Shown one piece after another: positions 9,812-18,777 of a stretch of DNA of 64,000 bases. Positions within the stretch are counted from its first letter, which is position 1, and every line of letters begins with the position of its first letter. The stretch is from Adiantum capillus-veneris (lineage: Eukaryota > Streptophyta > Polypodiopsida > Polypodiales > Pteridaceae), in NCBI GenBank assembly GCA_014529385.2, contig CM043944.1, positions 67,581,895-67,645,894 on the forward strand. The letters run 5' to 3'. A program made the translations under genes and the position numbers. The notes beneath the pieces are model-generated. The model did no database searches. It was not told the origin of the DNA and saw nothing but the letters and a program-made list of their open reading frames with translations.

Positions 9812-11437
9812 CTAGTGTTAGCTCTCATGTTTGCGGTAACCAAATTTCTGCCATACTTGCTGCCGAAGAGGTTTGTAATTATCACTGTGGAGGATATGTT
9901 TCCCTATGCACTACAACATATGGAAATCTCTGACAAAATAGCAAAGTGGGTGGTGCGACTTCAAGAGTTTGATTATACAATACAAGTTGAAAGAACAACT
10001 CGAGCATGCTTAGCCGACATTTTAACAAACAAGTGCTATGAAAAAGTTTTCCATTTGAAGAGAAAGGAACTTCCACCACCTCCAGCTCCAGAGGCTTTGG
10101 TCAATGCTTATAGCCTCTACTTTGATGGAGCATACAAGAGAACCAAGGATAAGGCAGCTGCAGGCATCGTGGTCTTATCTCCATTGGGAGAGAGGATCCA
10201 GGGTGAAGGGATCACTCTAGAAGATGTCCACTCCAACAATGAAGCAGAATATCATGCTCTAATTCATGGCCTTTTTTGGTGCCTCGATAATTCAATTAAG
10301 AGATTAAACGCTTTTGGTGACTCCATGCTTTTGGTAAGGCAAATGCAAGGTACATGGGCTTGCAAAAATGCCCGTCTCTCTACTAAAATGAGAGAAGCAA
10401 AAGCTCTTATGAGGAGATTTAGGGAGGCACAAGTACATCATGTGCCAAGAGACCTGAACAAGGATGCAGACCACCTAGCATCATCAAAGTTAAATGAGTC
10501 AATAGTGGGAGCATTGGCCATCAAACTTCCACTTCAGCAAGGCAAGGAGGACTTGGAAGATATTATGCAAATTCTGGAGCAAGGAGAGGCTCCTAAACAC
10601 TTGAATGCAGGGGAAAGGCGATGGTTAGCTAGGAAGGCTACCAGGTATCGCATAGTAAATGATGACTTGTATTGTCTGGGTAAGGATGGTGTGCTTAGGA
10701 GAGTGCCTTTGAAGAGTGAAATTGAAGAAATTTTAAATGCTTGTCACGATGATATGTGCGGAGGACACTTAGCACACGACGTCACTAGTAGAAAGGTTCT
10801 ACAAGCTGGGTTTACTTGGCCAAGTCTTCATCGTGATGTCAAATACTGGTGTCAAACATGTGATGAATGTCAAAAAGCAAGACCACGACGGCTCATAGCT
10901 GAACCTCAGAACCCAATAAAGGTATATGGGCCCTTTGAGAAGTGGGGAATTGATGCCATAGGGCCTCTACCACGCACTGAGTCAGGTAAAGAGTACATCA
11001 TCATGGGAGTAGACTACATGACTAGATGGGCTGAGGCTATGCCGACCAATAGAATTACTGCTAAGGATGTGAGTCAGTTCATCTTTGACCACATCTGTTG
11101 CCGGTTTGGCACCCCTCTTGAAATACTATCTGATAGAGGACCAGGGTTTAGAGCAGACTTGGTAGGAGAACTCATGAAGAAGCTAAATATTCAGCATCAA
11201 CACTCTACTCCTTACTACCCTCAGTGCAATGGTTTGGTGGAAAAGGTAAATGGAATCATTTGCAAAATTCTCACCAAACAGGTACATGCCAGGCGCCAAG
11301 ATTGGGACAAACACCTGAATGGAGCTCTATGGGCCTATAGAACCTCCTTCAAAACCACATTAGGGTACACACCCTTTCATTTGGTTTATGGAAAGGAGTC
11401 GCTTTTGCCCATTGAAGTGAAGTTAACAAGTCTTTGA
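9812..11437 (+). CDS. Element A RNase H, second (archaeal-type) RNase H and integrase, after the TAG
   Basis: Same frame as gag-protease-RT, separated only by TAG 9809-9811. It begins with the end of the first RNase H (LALMFAVTKFLPYLLP). A second RNase H then starts near 10115 with YFDGAY, NNEAEYHALIHGL, a GDS block and HVPRDLNKDADHLA, which gives the D-E-D-D residues. This second domain is typical of Tat-lineage elements. Integrase follows: an H...H...C..C zinc site (GGHLAHDV to CQTCDEC), then the catalytic D at 10952, D at 11132 (SDRGPGF) and E at 11240, with 35 residues between the last two. A TGA at 11435-11437 interrupts the frame before the integrase tail. Confidence 0.88.
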   Translation, partial: LVLALMFAVTKFLPYLLPKRFVIITVEDMFPYALQHMEISDKIAKWVVRLQEFDYTIQVERTTRACLADILTNKCYEKVFHLKRKELPPPPAPEALVNAYSLYFDGAYKRTKDKAAAGIVVLSPLGERIQGEGITLEDVHSNNEAEYHALIHGLFWCLDNSIKRLNAFGDSMLLVRQMQGTWACKNARLSTKMREAKALMRRFREAQVHHVPRDLNKDADHLASSKLNESIVGALAIKLPLQQGKEDLEDIMQILEQGEAPKHLNAGERRWLARKATRYRIVNDDLYCLGKDGVLRRVPLKSEIEEILNACHDDMCGGHLAHDVTSRKVLQAGFTWPSLHRDVKYWCQTCDECQKARPRRLIAEPQNPIKVYGPFEKWGIDAIGPLPRTESGKEYIIMGVDYMTRWAEAMPTNRITAKDVSQFIFDHICCRFGTPLEILSDRGPGFRADLVGELMKKLNIQHQHSTPYYPQCNGLVEKVNGIICKILTKQVHARRQDWDKHLNGALWAYRTSFKTTLGYTPFHLVYGKESLLPIEVKLTSL

Positions 11438-11824
11438 ATATTGGGTAGCCAGGTAGGCTCTCAAAAGGAGAAAGTACATCAAAGGATCATGGATCTAGAG
11501 AGGCTGCAATTGGATCGTGAAGAAGCCATCAACCACTATTCTCAAGAAGCAGAGAAGCGCAGAGAAAAGTTCAACAAAAAGCTAGCATCCAAAGACATCA
11601 AAAAGGGATCTCTGGTGCTTCGATATGACAATCGCTTCGACACTCGTAAGGATGGAAAGTTTCTTTTCCGATGGGAAGGCCCGTTCTTGGTCACCAAAAA
11701 GTTCAAAAATGGCTCTTACAGACTTCAAGACATTGATGGTAAAGTGCACAAGACCAGGACAAATGGATGGCGTCTAAAGCCTTATCACATCAGGATAAGG
11801 TCAGTTCAAGATCAAAGAAAGTAG
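11438..11824 (+). CDS. Element A integrase C-terminal tail, after the TGA
   Basis: The frame continues from the integrase core after TGA 11435-11437 with no frameshift. It reads a coiled, charged segment (EKVHQRIMDLERLQLDREEA), then GSLVLRYDNRFDTRKDGKF, RWEGPFLVTKKF and GSYRLQDIDG, the SH3-like DNA-binding tail of Ty3/gypsy integrases. There is no chromodomain, consistent with a Tat-like element. It ends at TAG 11822-11824, 25 nt before the polypurine tract. The homologous tail of element B is at 25476-26012 (minus). Confidence 0.85.
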   Translation: MLGSQVGSQKEKVHQRIMDLERLQLDREEAINHYSQEAEKRREKFNKKLASKDIKKGSLVLRYDNRFDTRKDGKFLFRWEGPFLVTKKFKNGSYRLQDIDGKVHKTRTNGWRLKPYHIRIRSVQDQRK

Positions 11825-11849
11825 GCTAGAGGCATAAATACCCCTAGCC

Positions 11850-11865
11850 AGGTTTGGGGGGGCTA
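11850..11865 (+). promoter_or_regulatory. Polypurine tract of element A
   Basis: A G-run (GGTTTGGGGGGGCTA) immediately precedes the 3' LTR and is the expected primer for plus-strand DNA synthesis. Element B has a similar tract (CTGGGGGAGTGCTAA, minus strand). Confidence 0.75.
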
Positions 11866-13153
11866 TGATCCGAGCCTATCACAATTTTTTGTTTATCATA
11901 TTTTGTTGGTTTTCCTTGCTTATAGAGGATTACAATAAAAGAAAGAGTGAGAACAACCTCTTGGAAAAATTAAAAAAATGATTTGATAGGAATTTTTTCT
12001 TGACTAGTTCACCGGAGGTGAAAGGTAGAGGGAGAACCTAGTGGTAAATGGAAGGGAAAATATGTAAATGTGAAAAGAAAAGATATGATGTGGTTGTGGA
12101 GCCATGCACCCATGATTCAAGGGTCATGAGTGGCTCATATCATCATGGCTTTGGAGCCATATGATGATTCAAACAAATGGGACCCAAGTGGAAGACTTGG
12201 TAAAGGAAGGAACCAGACACATGATTTTGCTGAATTTTTAAAAAATACTTCCACTCCGATCCAAGAAAATTTTTCTTCATCAAAGTTGTAGCTGATGAGC
12301 TGGAAATTCTGACCATATTTTTTTTATAATTTTTGCATCTACGGTCTAGGAGATATGGCCAAAATGGCAGACGCCAGTTTTTTCAACTGTGGTGGAGACC
12401 ACCCCCTCTAGCTTTACACACACACACCCTTCCTTTTCCACATTGAGACCTTCTCTAAAAATCAGCCATTAGTCTTTTCACCCTTCTCTCCTTCCTCCTC
12501 TCTCTCAAGCTCAAAAACCCATCAAAATTCCTCTTCTAATCACCTCTCAAGTCATGCTTAATCTTGTTGTAATTCATAAGTTCTCATTCAACCCCTTTCT
12601 ATTATTACTAGATATGTATTGATTTTATGTACATTCTTTACATTTTAAAATAAGGAAGCTCTTGGACTCAAGCTATGGAGGAAGGAGTGAAGACAACACA
12701 AGGGATGATGGAGCTAATTGGTCAACAAATCACTTGGAAGGAGCTTCTTCATTGGTTGAATGTCCCTAATCAAGCTTCATTTGTACAAATTACACTTGGA
12801 TCTTAACCTCACTCCTAATCACTCTCTTTCCTATATAAAGAGGCCTTCCCCTTTGTAATTTCAAGCCTCCCTCAGCCCCATTGAGCCTTTGTATCACTCA
12901 CCATGAGCCCATAAGCTCATTCATTCACTCTATTCTTGCACATCCTAGAGTGAAAATTGTTTCATGCTAGTAACCTCTCCTCCTCTTACTTATGTTAATT
13001 AAGAGAAATGTTTTATATGCGTGCGAGAGTGCTTGATGTGATCTTGGCTAATCCTTGAGTGATTGTTTGGTAATCCATATGCTATTTGTGTTGGGAGTGT
13101 TTGAAGTCATCCATTCCTTGTACACACACTACAGTTAATGCTTCATTCATAGT

Positions 13154-13208
<55 letters not shown>

Positions 13209-13326
13209 TTGTGTAGCGGTCCTAGTCCACGCTTCCAAGACTAGGTGGTGCCCTCATCTCATTTCCCTTGTGGCGAAATGGAGTTTGTTTTGGTGTAGAG
13301 GCCGCCATTCCAAATTTCCTTCGTCA
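11866..13326 (+). repeat. 3' LTR of element A
   Basis: Direct copy of 4181-5625, starting TGATCCGAGCC and ending TTCGTCA. The TATA box is at 12832-12840 and a longer CT microsatellite lies at about 13157-13208. It is followed by ACGC, the repeat of the bases before the 5' LTR. Confidence 0.93.
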
Positions 13327-13387
13327 ACGCGTATTTCGATGTCTTTTTCGACGGGTTACGTCAAAGGCTCCCTTTTTTGTTGTAGTG
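13327..13387 (+). repeat. CACTA right subterminal region and terminal inverted repeat
   Basis: These 61 bp continue the CACTA element beyond element A. They contain CGACG and ACGTC motifs and end with TAGTG at 13383-13387. The copy of ACGC at 13327-13330 repeats the ACGC at 4177-4180 on the other side of element A, as expected for its target-site duplication. Confidence 0.6.
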
Positions 13388-14441
13388 GTAGCTCTGTTTG
13401 ATGAGCCGTTTGGACCTGCTCCTTCAACACTTCAATCGGTCCATTCAATCTTCACCTGTCAGCCCAATTGGTTCACTTTGAGGCACTTCCAATCATCTCC
13501 TGATATCATGGAAGAATCTGGCATGGCCCAAATCAGAAGTTTGGCAAAACCTTGAAAATGCAGGCAGATCCTCATCTTTCACCCCGTGCCCGCAAAGCAG
13601 TACGACAACGTCAAAACTTTATACTAAGATTAGTTGAAAGAATCATAAGAGGTATGAGACATATTTCCCAAAAAGTATAAGTAAATCATGTTAGCTCATT
13701 GGCAATAGTACTTTCAATCTTAAATATATTGAAAATAGAATTTACATGATCGATTATAAAACAAAATTCTTGTGAAAAGGAATAGATTTATGGAGGAAAA
13801 GGGGTTGTTATTTATACTTTGAAGTGCAAGTACCTAGAAGGATCTTCAAACTGCATATCAATTGCATATTCTATAGGTAACTTTTCAATGGTGGAACCCT
13901 TGGGTGCATAGGTTATAGGTCAATGTTTTGAATTTGATATTTAAACACTCATTGATAGCTTTCATAAGGTGGATAATTTTAGAGCTACAAGCTTTAAAAT
14001 TCTAGTGTCACACTCTTATAGAGGCCAATATCCAGCAAAGAGAGGAACTATTCTTCAAAATGTTAAAATGTAAAGAAGCTACAAGAACAGGGAAATGATC
14101 TCAACATCTTACAAGCCCTACGATCTGGCCACTAAAAACTAGTAATTCTCCTTTGATAGACAATCTTTACAAAGAGAGACTTTGAAGAATAACAAGCTAT
14201 ATATATCTTATTAAATCATAAGCTCAAAGTCACAGAAATACTTAAAGTGATCAAAGTAAAAGTTAATAAAAAACACTCTCAATAAGTTGGCGTGCTTGCA
14301 TGGAAGGTACTGGACCTCTGGTTGTGAGAGCTTGTGAGGAGGTAGCACAGTATTCACTCCATGAAGTGTGGTGTTTGGTGGTGAATACATAAAGTGTAGC
14401 CATAGAAAACTCTCTCTCCCTCTCATGTACACATAGAACTC
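13388..14441. other. AT-rich DNA without a recognisable gene
   Basis: A 40-codon ATG frame at 13558-13680 (+) reads a basic peptide (SPRARKAVRQRQNFILRLVE) of unknown identity. The rest shows no domain or repeat I can name. It lies between the CACTA right end and the minus-strand fragments C. Confidence 0.4.
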
Positions 14442-14654
14442 TCAAAATAAGACAAAGATGAAAACATCCAAGCTTTGAGCATATCTATTCAAGGGTAGGA
14501 TAAAAGTATTTATTGATGCATTTATAGAGGCTAATCTTTGTCTTCTAAACAAACTCCGAATTGTTTTTTGTAACTGTAATTGTTTACTCACAAAGATGTA
14601 TTTGTTTTGCCTAGCGATTGGAATGAGATGTGTATATAACTCTTCGTGGTTCAT
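14442..14654 (-). pseudogene. Leader ORF2 homologue in fragment C
   Basis: An intact 70-codon frame from MNHEELY to LDVFIFVLF. About 39 of 70 residues match ORF2 of element A, including the INASIN, FILPL, RY and SLDVFIFVL blocks. Two further in-frame codons (Met-Ile) lie upstream. No gag follows downstream on this strand, so it sits in an element fragment, but the frame itself is undamaged. A relic of ORF1 lies just upstream (14675-14892), in the same ORF1-ORF2 order as element A. Confidence 0.6.
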
Positions 14655-14674
14655 AATCAATCATGACTCACCCT

Positions 14675-14892
14675 CTATAGAAAAATAGATATGTGCACAT
14701 CAAATGAGTTAGAATAATCATGGAGTGGTAGAATAATAGGGAGTGTAAAGAGAAGAATTTATTGTAGTCTTTTTGGTCCAAAAAAAAATACAATTCTTTG
14801 TTGGAAGTGAATTTTGTGACTTAAACATACATTTACCCTGAGAGATTGTACATTATGGAAGGGTGAAAGTTGGAATTATCTGGTTGATTCAT
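14675..14892 (-). pseudogene. Leader ORF1 homologue in fragment C, frameshifted
   Basis: It starts MNQPDNSNFHP. After a frameshift it reads HNVQSLRVNV, then HFQQRIVFFFGPKRLQ, a stop, ILLFTLPIILPLHDY and SFDVHISIFL. This matches ORF1 of element A along its whole length, with a frameshift and an internal stop. It ends 20 nt before the ORF2 homologue. Confidence 0.55.
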
Positions 14893-15145
14893 TTAAGATA
14901 AAATCAACATATAGAAAAGAATCTAGTTATGGTCAATAGATACAGATAGAGGCAGAGGCTTATGTAGAGAACGATAGGTGATTATGGAGCAAGATAGTTG
15001 GAGAGATAGGTTAGTAAAGAGTGTAAGGGAGAGAGAGATAGACTTTATTAGAGAAGGAGATAAAGTTGGAGATATAGGTTGGATTAGAGATGAAAAAGAG
15101 AAAAGCAAGAAACCAACAAAACCTCAAAGGCAAACACATCTTTAC
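14720..15145 (-). repeat. Direct repeat C, copy 1 (leader plus ORF1)
   Basis: This stretch matches 16250-16676 in the same orientation, including a pyrimidine-rich leader (on the minus strand) and the start of ORF1. The two copies flank an integrase fragment, so they could be remains of LTR-proximal regions of one element or of a tandem duplication. Confidence 0.6.
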
Positions 15146-15159
15146 TTGTTGTTTTCTCT

Positions 15160-15885
15160 TCCTCTTCCTCAACATCGTGTGGATATCTATCTTCTCTTCT
15201 CTTAAACACTTTGATCGTTTTCCATACAATGGGAAAATTCAGTTCTGTACCATCTAGTTTAGACAAGCTATAAGAATCATTTTCATGCTCATGCTTTACA
15301 CCATATGATCGAAACCATCTTTTTGAGAACTTATGCATGATTGTGTGTTGGTTATCAATGCTACTATCATACACTAAAACCATGTCATTTGTCAATTTCT
15401 TTTCTCTTGAGCCGATATGGATTATCAAAATAGTCCTTGTTTTTCAACCTTGCGTTTTTCAATCGCTTTTTTGCAACCTCAATGTCTCCATGTTTTCTCT
15501 CTAGTTGCCTTATATGCAATGCAAGGAGATCTTTCCTGCTACGTCCCTCTTTCCAAGGTAGCACATTCCATGTGGAAATTGTATCTTCAAATGGAATCAT
15601 TGGCTTTTGACCATTCTTTAGTTCCACAAGCATATAGCCAATTACTAAGCTACATGTTGTACAATCAGCCCATAAAGCATAAGGCAATAACTTTGGCCAC
15701 TCACTAGCTCTTCCTTCGCAAGCCTTGGCCAAAGCTTTGATGATTGGAGGATGCCCTCTTTCACTCTTTTCATATCCTTCAAGGTTGTAAGACGAAGTAA
15801 TAGAAATATTGATTCCTACTCTAGAAAAGAACTCCCTTCCTCCCTTGACATCCAACTCCCCTCTACCTGTAGTGATCTTTCCCAC
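15160..15885 (-). pseudogene. Ty3/gypsy integrase fragment (C)
   Basis: The frame from 15885 reads an integrase core C-terminal part: ERGHPPIIKALAKACEGRA, EWPKLLPYALWAD and the GY.....L..GQKP motif. A Lys/Arg-rich linker (IRQLERKHGDIEVAKKRL) follows. After a frameshift near 15400 the tail reads KFSKRWFRSYGV, SLSKLDGTELNFPI and WKTIKVFKRRED, the usual integrase DNA-binding tail. The catalytic aspartates lie upstream and are missing. The family differs from elements A and B, and no other pol part is nearby. Confidence 0.65.
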
Positions 15886-16249
15886 ACAACCACTCGCACA
15901 ACCATAACGGCAAATAACCTCATCAAGAAGGAATTTGCATACAACTTCTATGGTTTTTTCTCTTAATGCTCACCCTTCAACTTGGTTATCTGGGTCCACT
16001 TGTACAAGAACTAAGTATCTCATTTGCCAGAGTCCTAAGGCATTGTGACTAGATCCACAACCCATTCATAGTGCATGGCTACTCGATATGTAGGGTGCAA
16101 CCCATCACGATGTGAGAGATTAGAATACAAGCTACACACGACTCTAAAAATTGAGATACATATTTATACATAACCTTCCACTAATATTTTTAATTGAACA
16201 TGGAGAAGGATGCCCACACACCCTTGTGTCTACCCCATAGACTCTCATG

Positions 16250-16676
16250 AAACTCTTGCATGAGCTCTTGTTGAGTCTCCGTTTTACATATAACTCTTTC
16301 AGGTCCAAAAAGAAATACAATTCTTTGTTGGAAGTGATTTTTTAAAATTAAATACACATTAACCCTAAGAGATTGTACATTATGGAAAGGGTGAAAGTTT
16401 GCATCGTGTGGGTTATTCATTTAAGATAATATAAGCATATAGAAAATGATCTAGTTATGACCTATAGCTGGAGATAGAGACAGAGACTTATCTAGAGAAA
16501 GATAGGTGATTATGGAGCAAGATATTTGGAGGAATAGAAGTTGTCAAATAATTTAAGAGAGAGAGAGATAGATTTGTCCAGTGAAGGAGATAATGTTAGA
16601 GATATAGGTTGTATTAGAGATGAAAAAGAAAACAACAAGAAACCAACAAAACCTCAAAGTAAAACACATCTTACTT
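16250..16676 (-). repeat. Direct repeat C, copy 2 (leader plus truncated ORF1)
   Basis: Matches 14720-15145. On the minus strand it contains the same leader followed by an ATG and 44 codons of ORF1 (16420-16289: MNNPHDANFHPF, FQQRIVFLFGPERV). Similarity is then lost, so this ORF1 copy is truncated. Confidence 0.6.
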
Positions 16677-17265
16677 GACAAACCCTTCGGGAGTTATTTG
16701 TCATTTTGATGGAGAGAGAAGAAGAGGGAAGACTTAAAGCCTTGATTGATGCAGCAAGTTCAAGTCCTTCTTTGATTAACATTGATCTTCCAAAGATTGA
16801 TTACAAGATTGGCTAATCTTCCTCAAGGAGTAAGTGTAGACTTAGGCTTATGATTATGGCTAAGTAAAATTAGACATTAATCCTCTCACTCCCTAATGAA
16901 TGGTTTTCAAGGAAGAAGACGTCCCGTTTTACATGTGAAGGGAGCCCCCAAGGATTACAAAAGAAAGAGAAGAGCCAATGTAAACAAGAACTTGCAAAGT
17001 TTGAATAGATTTCCCCAGAATGATGTGTGTCATTGATGCTTGAGAGTCAGTCTCGCTGCCTACATCATCGCCTACATTATCGCTAGAAGTCTCTAGAAGA
17101 ATCTAGAAGGATCTAGAAGATTCTAAAAGTTTCTAGAAACATGGAGAAGGTTCCGAAAGAATCTGGAAGTTTTCGAAAAGCTCTAGAAAGTTGAAGAAGG
17201 ATCTAGAAGGTTCTATGAGGATCCAAAAGGCTCTAGAAGAATCTAGAAGGATCTAGAAGGATCAA

Positions 17266-17362
17266 GAAGTTTCTAGAAGCTTGGAGAATATTCCGAAAGA
17301 ATCTAGAAGTTTTTGGAAAGATCTAGAAGAACTAGAAGGATCAACAAGGTTCTAGAAGATTC
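17266..17362 (+). promoter_or_regulatory. Heat-shock-element cluster in D LTR
   Basis: Heat-shock elements are inverted GAA/TTC triplets every 5 bp. Perfect three-unit sites are at 17266-17278 (GAAgtTTCtaGAA) and 17350-17362 (TTCtaGAAgaTTC). The first is the decayed copy of the seven-unit array in the sister LTR at 34222-34254; here two later units have changed. The cluster lies 60-160 bp upstream of the TATA box. Binding by heat-shock factors is inference. Confidence 0.65.
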
Positions 17363-17424
17363 TAACCTCCTCAAGAAGATCCTAGAAAGTCCTAACCTCC
17401 TCAAGTAATCTCCTCAAGCACTAG

Positions 17425-17433
17425 TATAAATAG
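17425..17433 (+). promoter_or_regulatory. TATA box of D LTR
   Basis: TATAAATAG sits in CTAGTATAAATAGGGG. It is conserved in all three LTR copies (34381-34389; inverted at 22467-22475). Confidence 0.7.
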
Positions 17434-17749
17434 GGGTCTTGGGCCACAAGCCCCTCAGTCTTGCCAACACCAGTTGTGAGCCTCCTATGAGGAATCCCCT
17501 CTTCTAGTTCTTGTCTTATGTTCAAGTCTTGTCCTTGCAATCAAGCCTTGTCTTGTACTCAAGTCATGTAATCAAAGTCTTGTATCTATCTCTCTTAATA
17601 AAGTATTAAGTCTTGTAATCAAGATTAAGTTTATCATCAAGTCCCAAGTTATTGTACATTGTGAGCACCTCCACTTTCCCTCTTCTAGCTCTATACGCGC
17701 TCATAACAGTTTGGCAAGACTACCATCTCTTAATCTTCTCAAGCCATCA

Positions 17750-18742
17750 TGGAGCCGACGATGGAACGTGTCATCAACGCATTGCAAAGCATCCAAGATC
17801 AATTACAAGAACTTCGCGAGAGTAACGCTCAACTTCAAGCAGGGCAACCCCTAATCTTGGGACCGGCGTTGCAAAATCTTCAATGTCAAATATAAGAGCT
17901 TCAAGAGACACACATCAAGCAGAAGCTGCAAGATCTAGCTATTATCAACAACATGAGAAGGAGTCGAAGGTCACCATGCTTGAAAATTTTGATGCGACTA
18001 GATCAAAGTTTAGAGGTTTTCTCCAACAAGTGCGCTTCTTCATTCAAATGCAATGAGAGTGTTATCCAGATGATGCCTCTCAAGTAGGCCTTATTGGGAC
18101 CCTCCTCTCGGGTACGGCTCTCTCTTGGTTTGCTCCCTTACTTGAAAAAGAATCTCCTCTTCTTCATGACTTTGAAGCTTTTGTGCGGGAGTTCTGTGCA
18201 ACCTTTGGGGATACTGATAGAGCAAGGGTTGCTAAAACCAAACTTAGAAATCTCCCCAAAGGATCGAGACCTGCATTCGTCTATGCATCCGAATTTCAAC
18301 AGCTCACTTGTGATCTGACTTGGCATGAGGAATATTTCATTAGCCAATTTCGGTGGGGATTAAAGGATGACATAAAAGATCTTTTATTGACTATACCAAA
18401 GGTTCACACACTAAGCGAGTTCATCTCTCAAACAATAGAATGTGATAATCGACTATTTGAGAGGAGACAAGAGAGGCATCTTTGGGCACCATTGCAACCC
18501 CAAACAAAAGTGACACATAATGGCTACACACCTCAACAGGGCCATGAATCAATCATTGAGCCCATGCAAATTGATTCTCCACGGTTTCAACCTCTCTCAA
18601 CCAGGAGAAGCAAAGGTGGCTTATGTATGTATTGTGGAGAACAGGGGTACATGTCTCAACAATGTCCAAGGATGAGAAGGATGAAGGTCTATGGTGCAAT
18701 GGCCTCAACGTGTTCGGAAAACATGGATTTCCAACCCCAATA
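17750..18742 (+). pseudogene. Chromovirus D gag
   Basis: It starts at ATG 17750 (MEPTMERVINALQSIQDQLQ, coiled-coil-like) and has a stop near 17893. A retrotransposon gag domain continues in a shifted frame (GTLLSGTALSWFAPLLEKE, FVREFCATFGD, FISQFRWGLKDDI). A zinc knuckle near 18629 reads CMYCGEQGYMSQQC, with Tyr where the canonical CCHC has His. Multiple frame changes make it non-functional. It directly follows the LTR and begins the D polyprotein. Confidence 0.75.
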
Positions 18743-18777
18743 GAGACCGCTCGGTTGGACAAAAGACAAGCAAAAAA

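Larger units (their letters stand above)
4181..13326 (+). mobile_element. Element A: Tat-like Ty3/gypsy LTR retrotransposon
   Basis: Direct LTRs at 4181-5625 and 11866-13326 start TGATCC and end CGTCA. They are flanked by ACGC on both sides; 5 bp would be usual for gypsy, so one position may have changed. The internal region has a primer-binding site, two small ORFs, and gag, protease, RT, a second (archaeal-type) RNase H and integrase in Ty3/gypsy order. The second RNase H is the mark of the Tat lineage. The LTRs differ mainly in CT-microsatellite length and scattered substitutions, so the insertion is fairly recent. Confidence 0.93.
1603..13387 (+). mobile_element. Decayed CACTA (En/Spm) transposon, split by element A
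   Basis: The TNP2-like and TNPA-like remains are followed by DNA rich in CGACG-like motifs (about 4110-4180). It resumes after element A at 13327 and ends ...GTTGTAGTG at 13387. The reverse complement starts CACTACAACAAAAAAGG, a typical CACTA terminal inverted repeat. A 3-bp target duplication would be GTA at 13388-13390. I could not find the matching 5' terminus, so the left boundary is unknown and given only as the first recognisable coding remnant. Confidence 0.55.
17041..17703 (+). repeat. LTR of chromovirus D (5' side)
   Basis: This sequence recurs at 34021-34654 in the same orientation and in part inverted at 22202-22543. It is U3-like with many TCTAGAAG repeats, followed by a TATA box, AATAAA-like signals (about 17600) and an end CGCGCTCA. 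Gag starts shortly after. The left boundary is uncertain; the element could begin as early as 16677 (TGACAAACCC). Confidence 0.7.
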
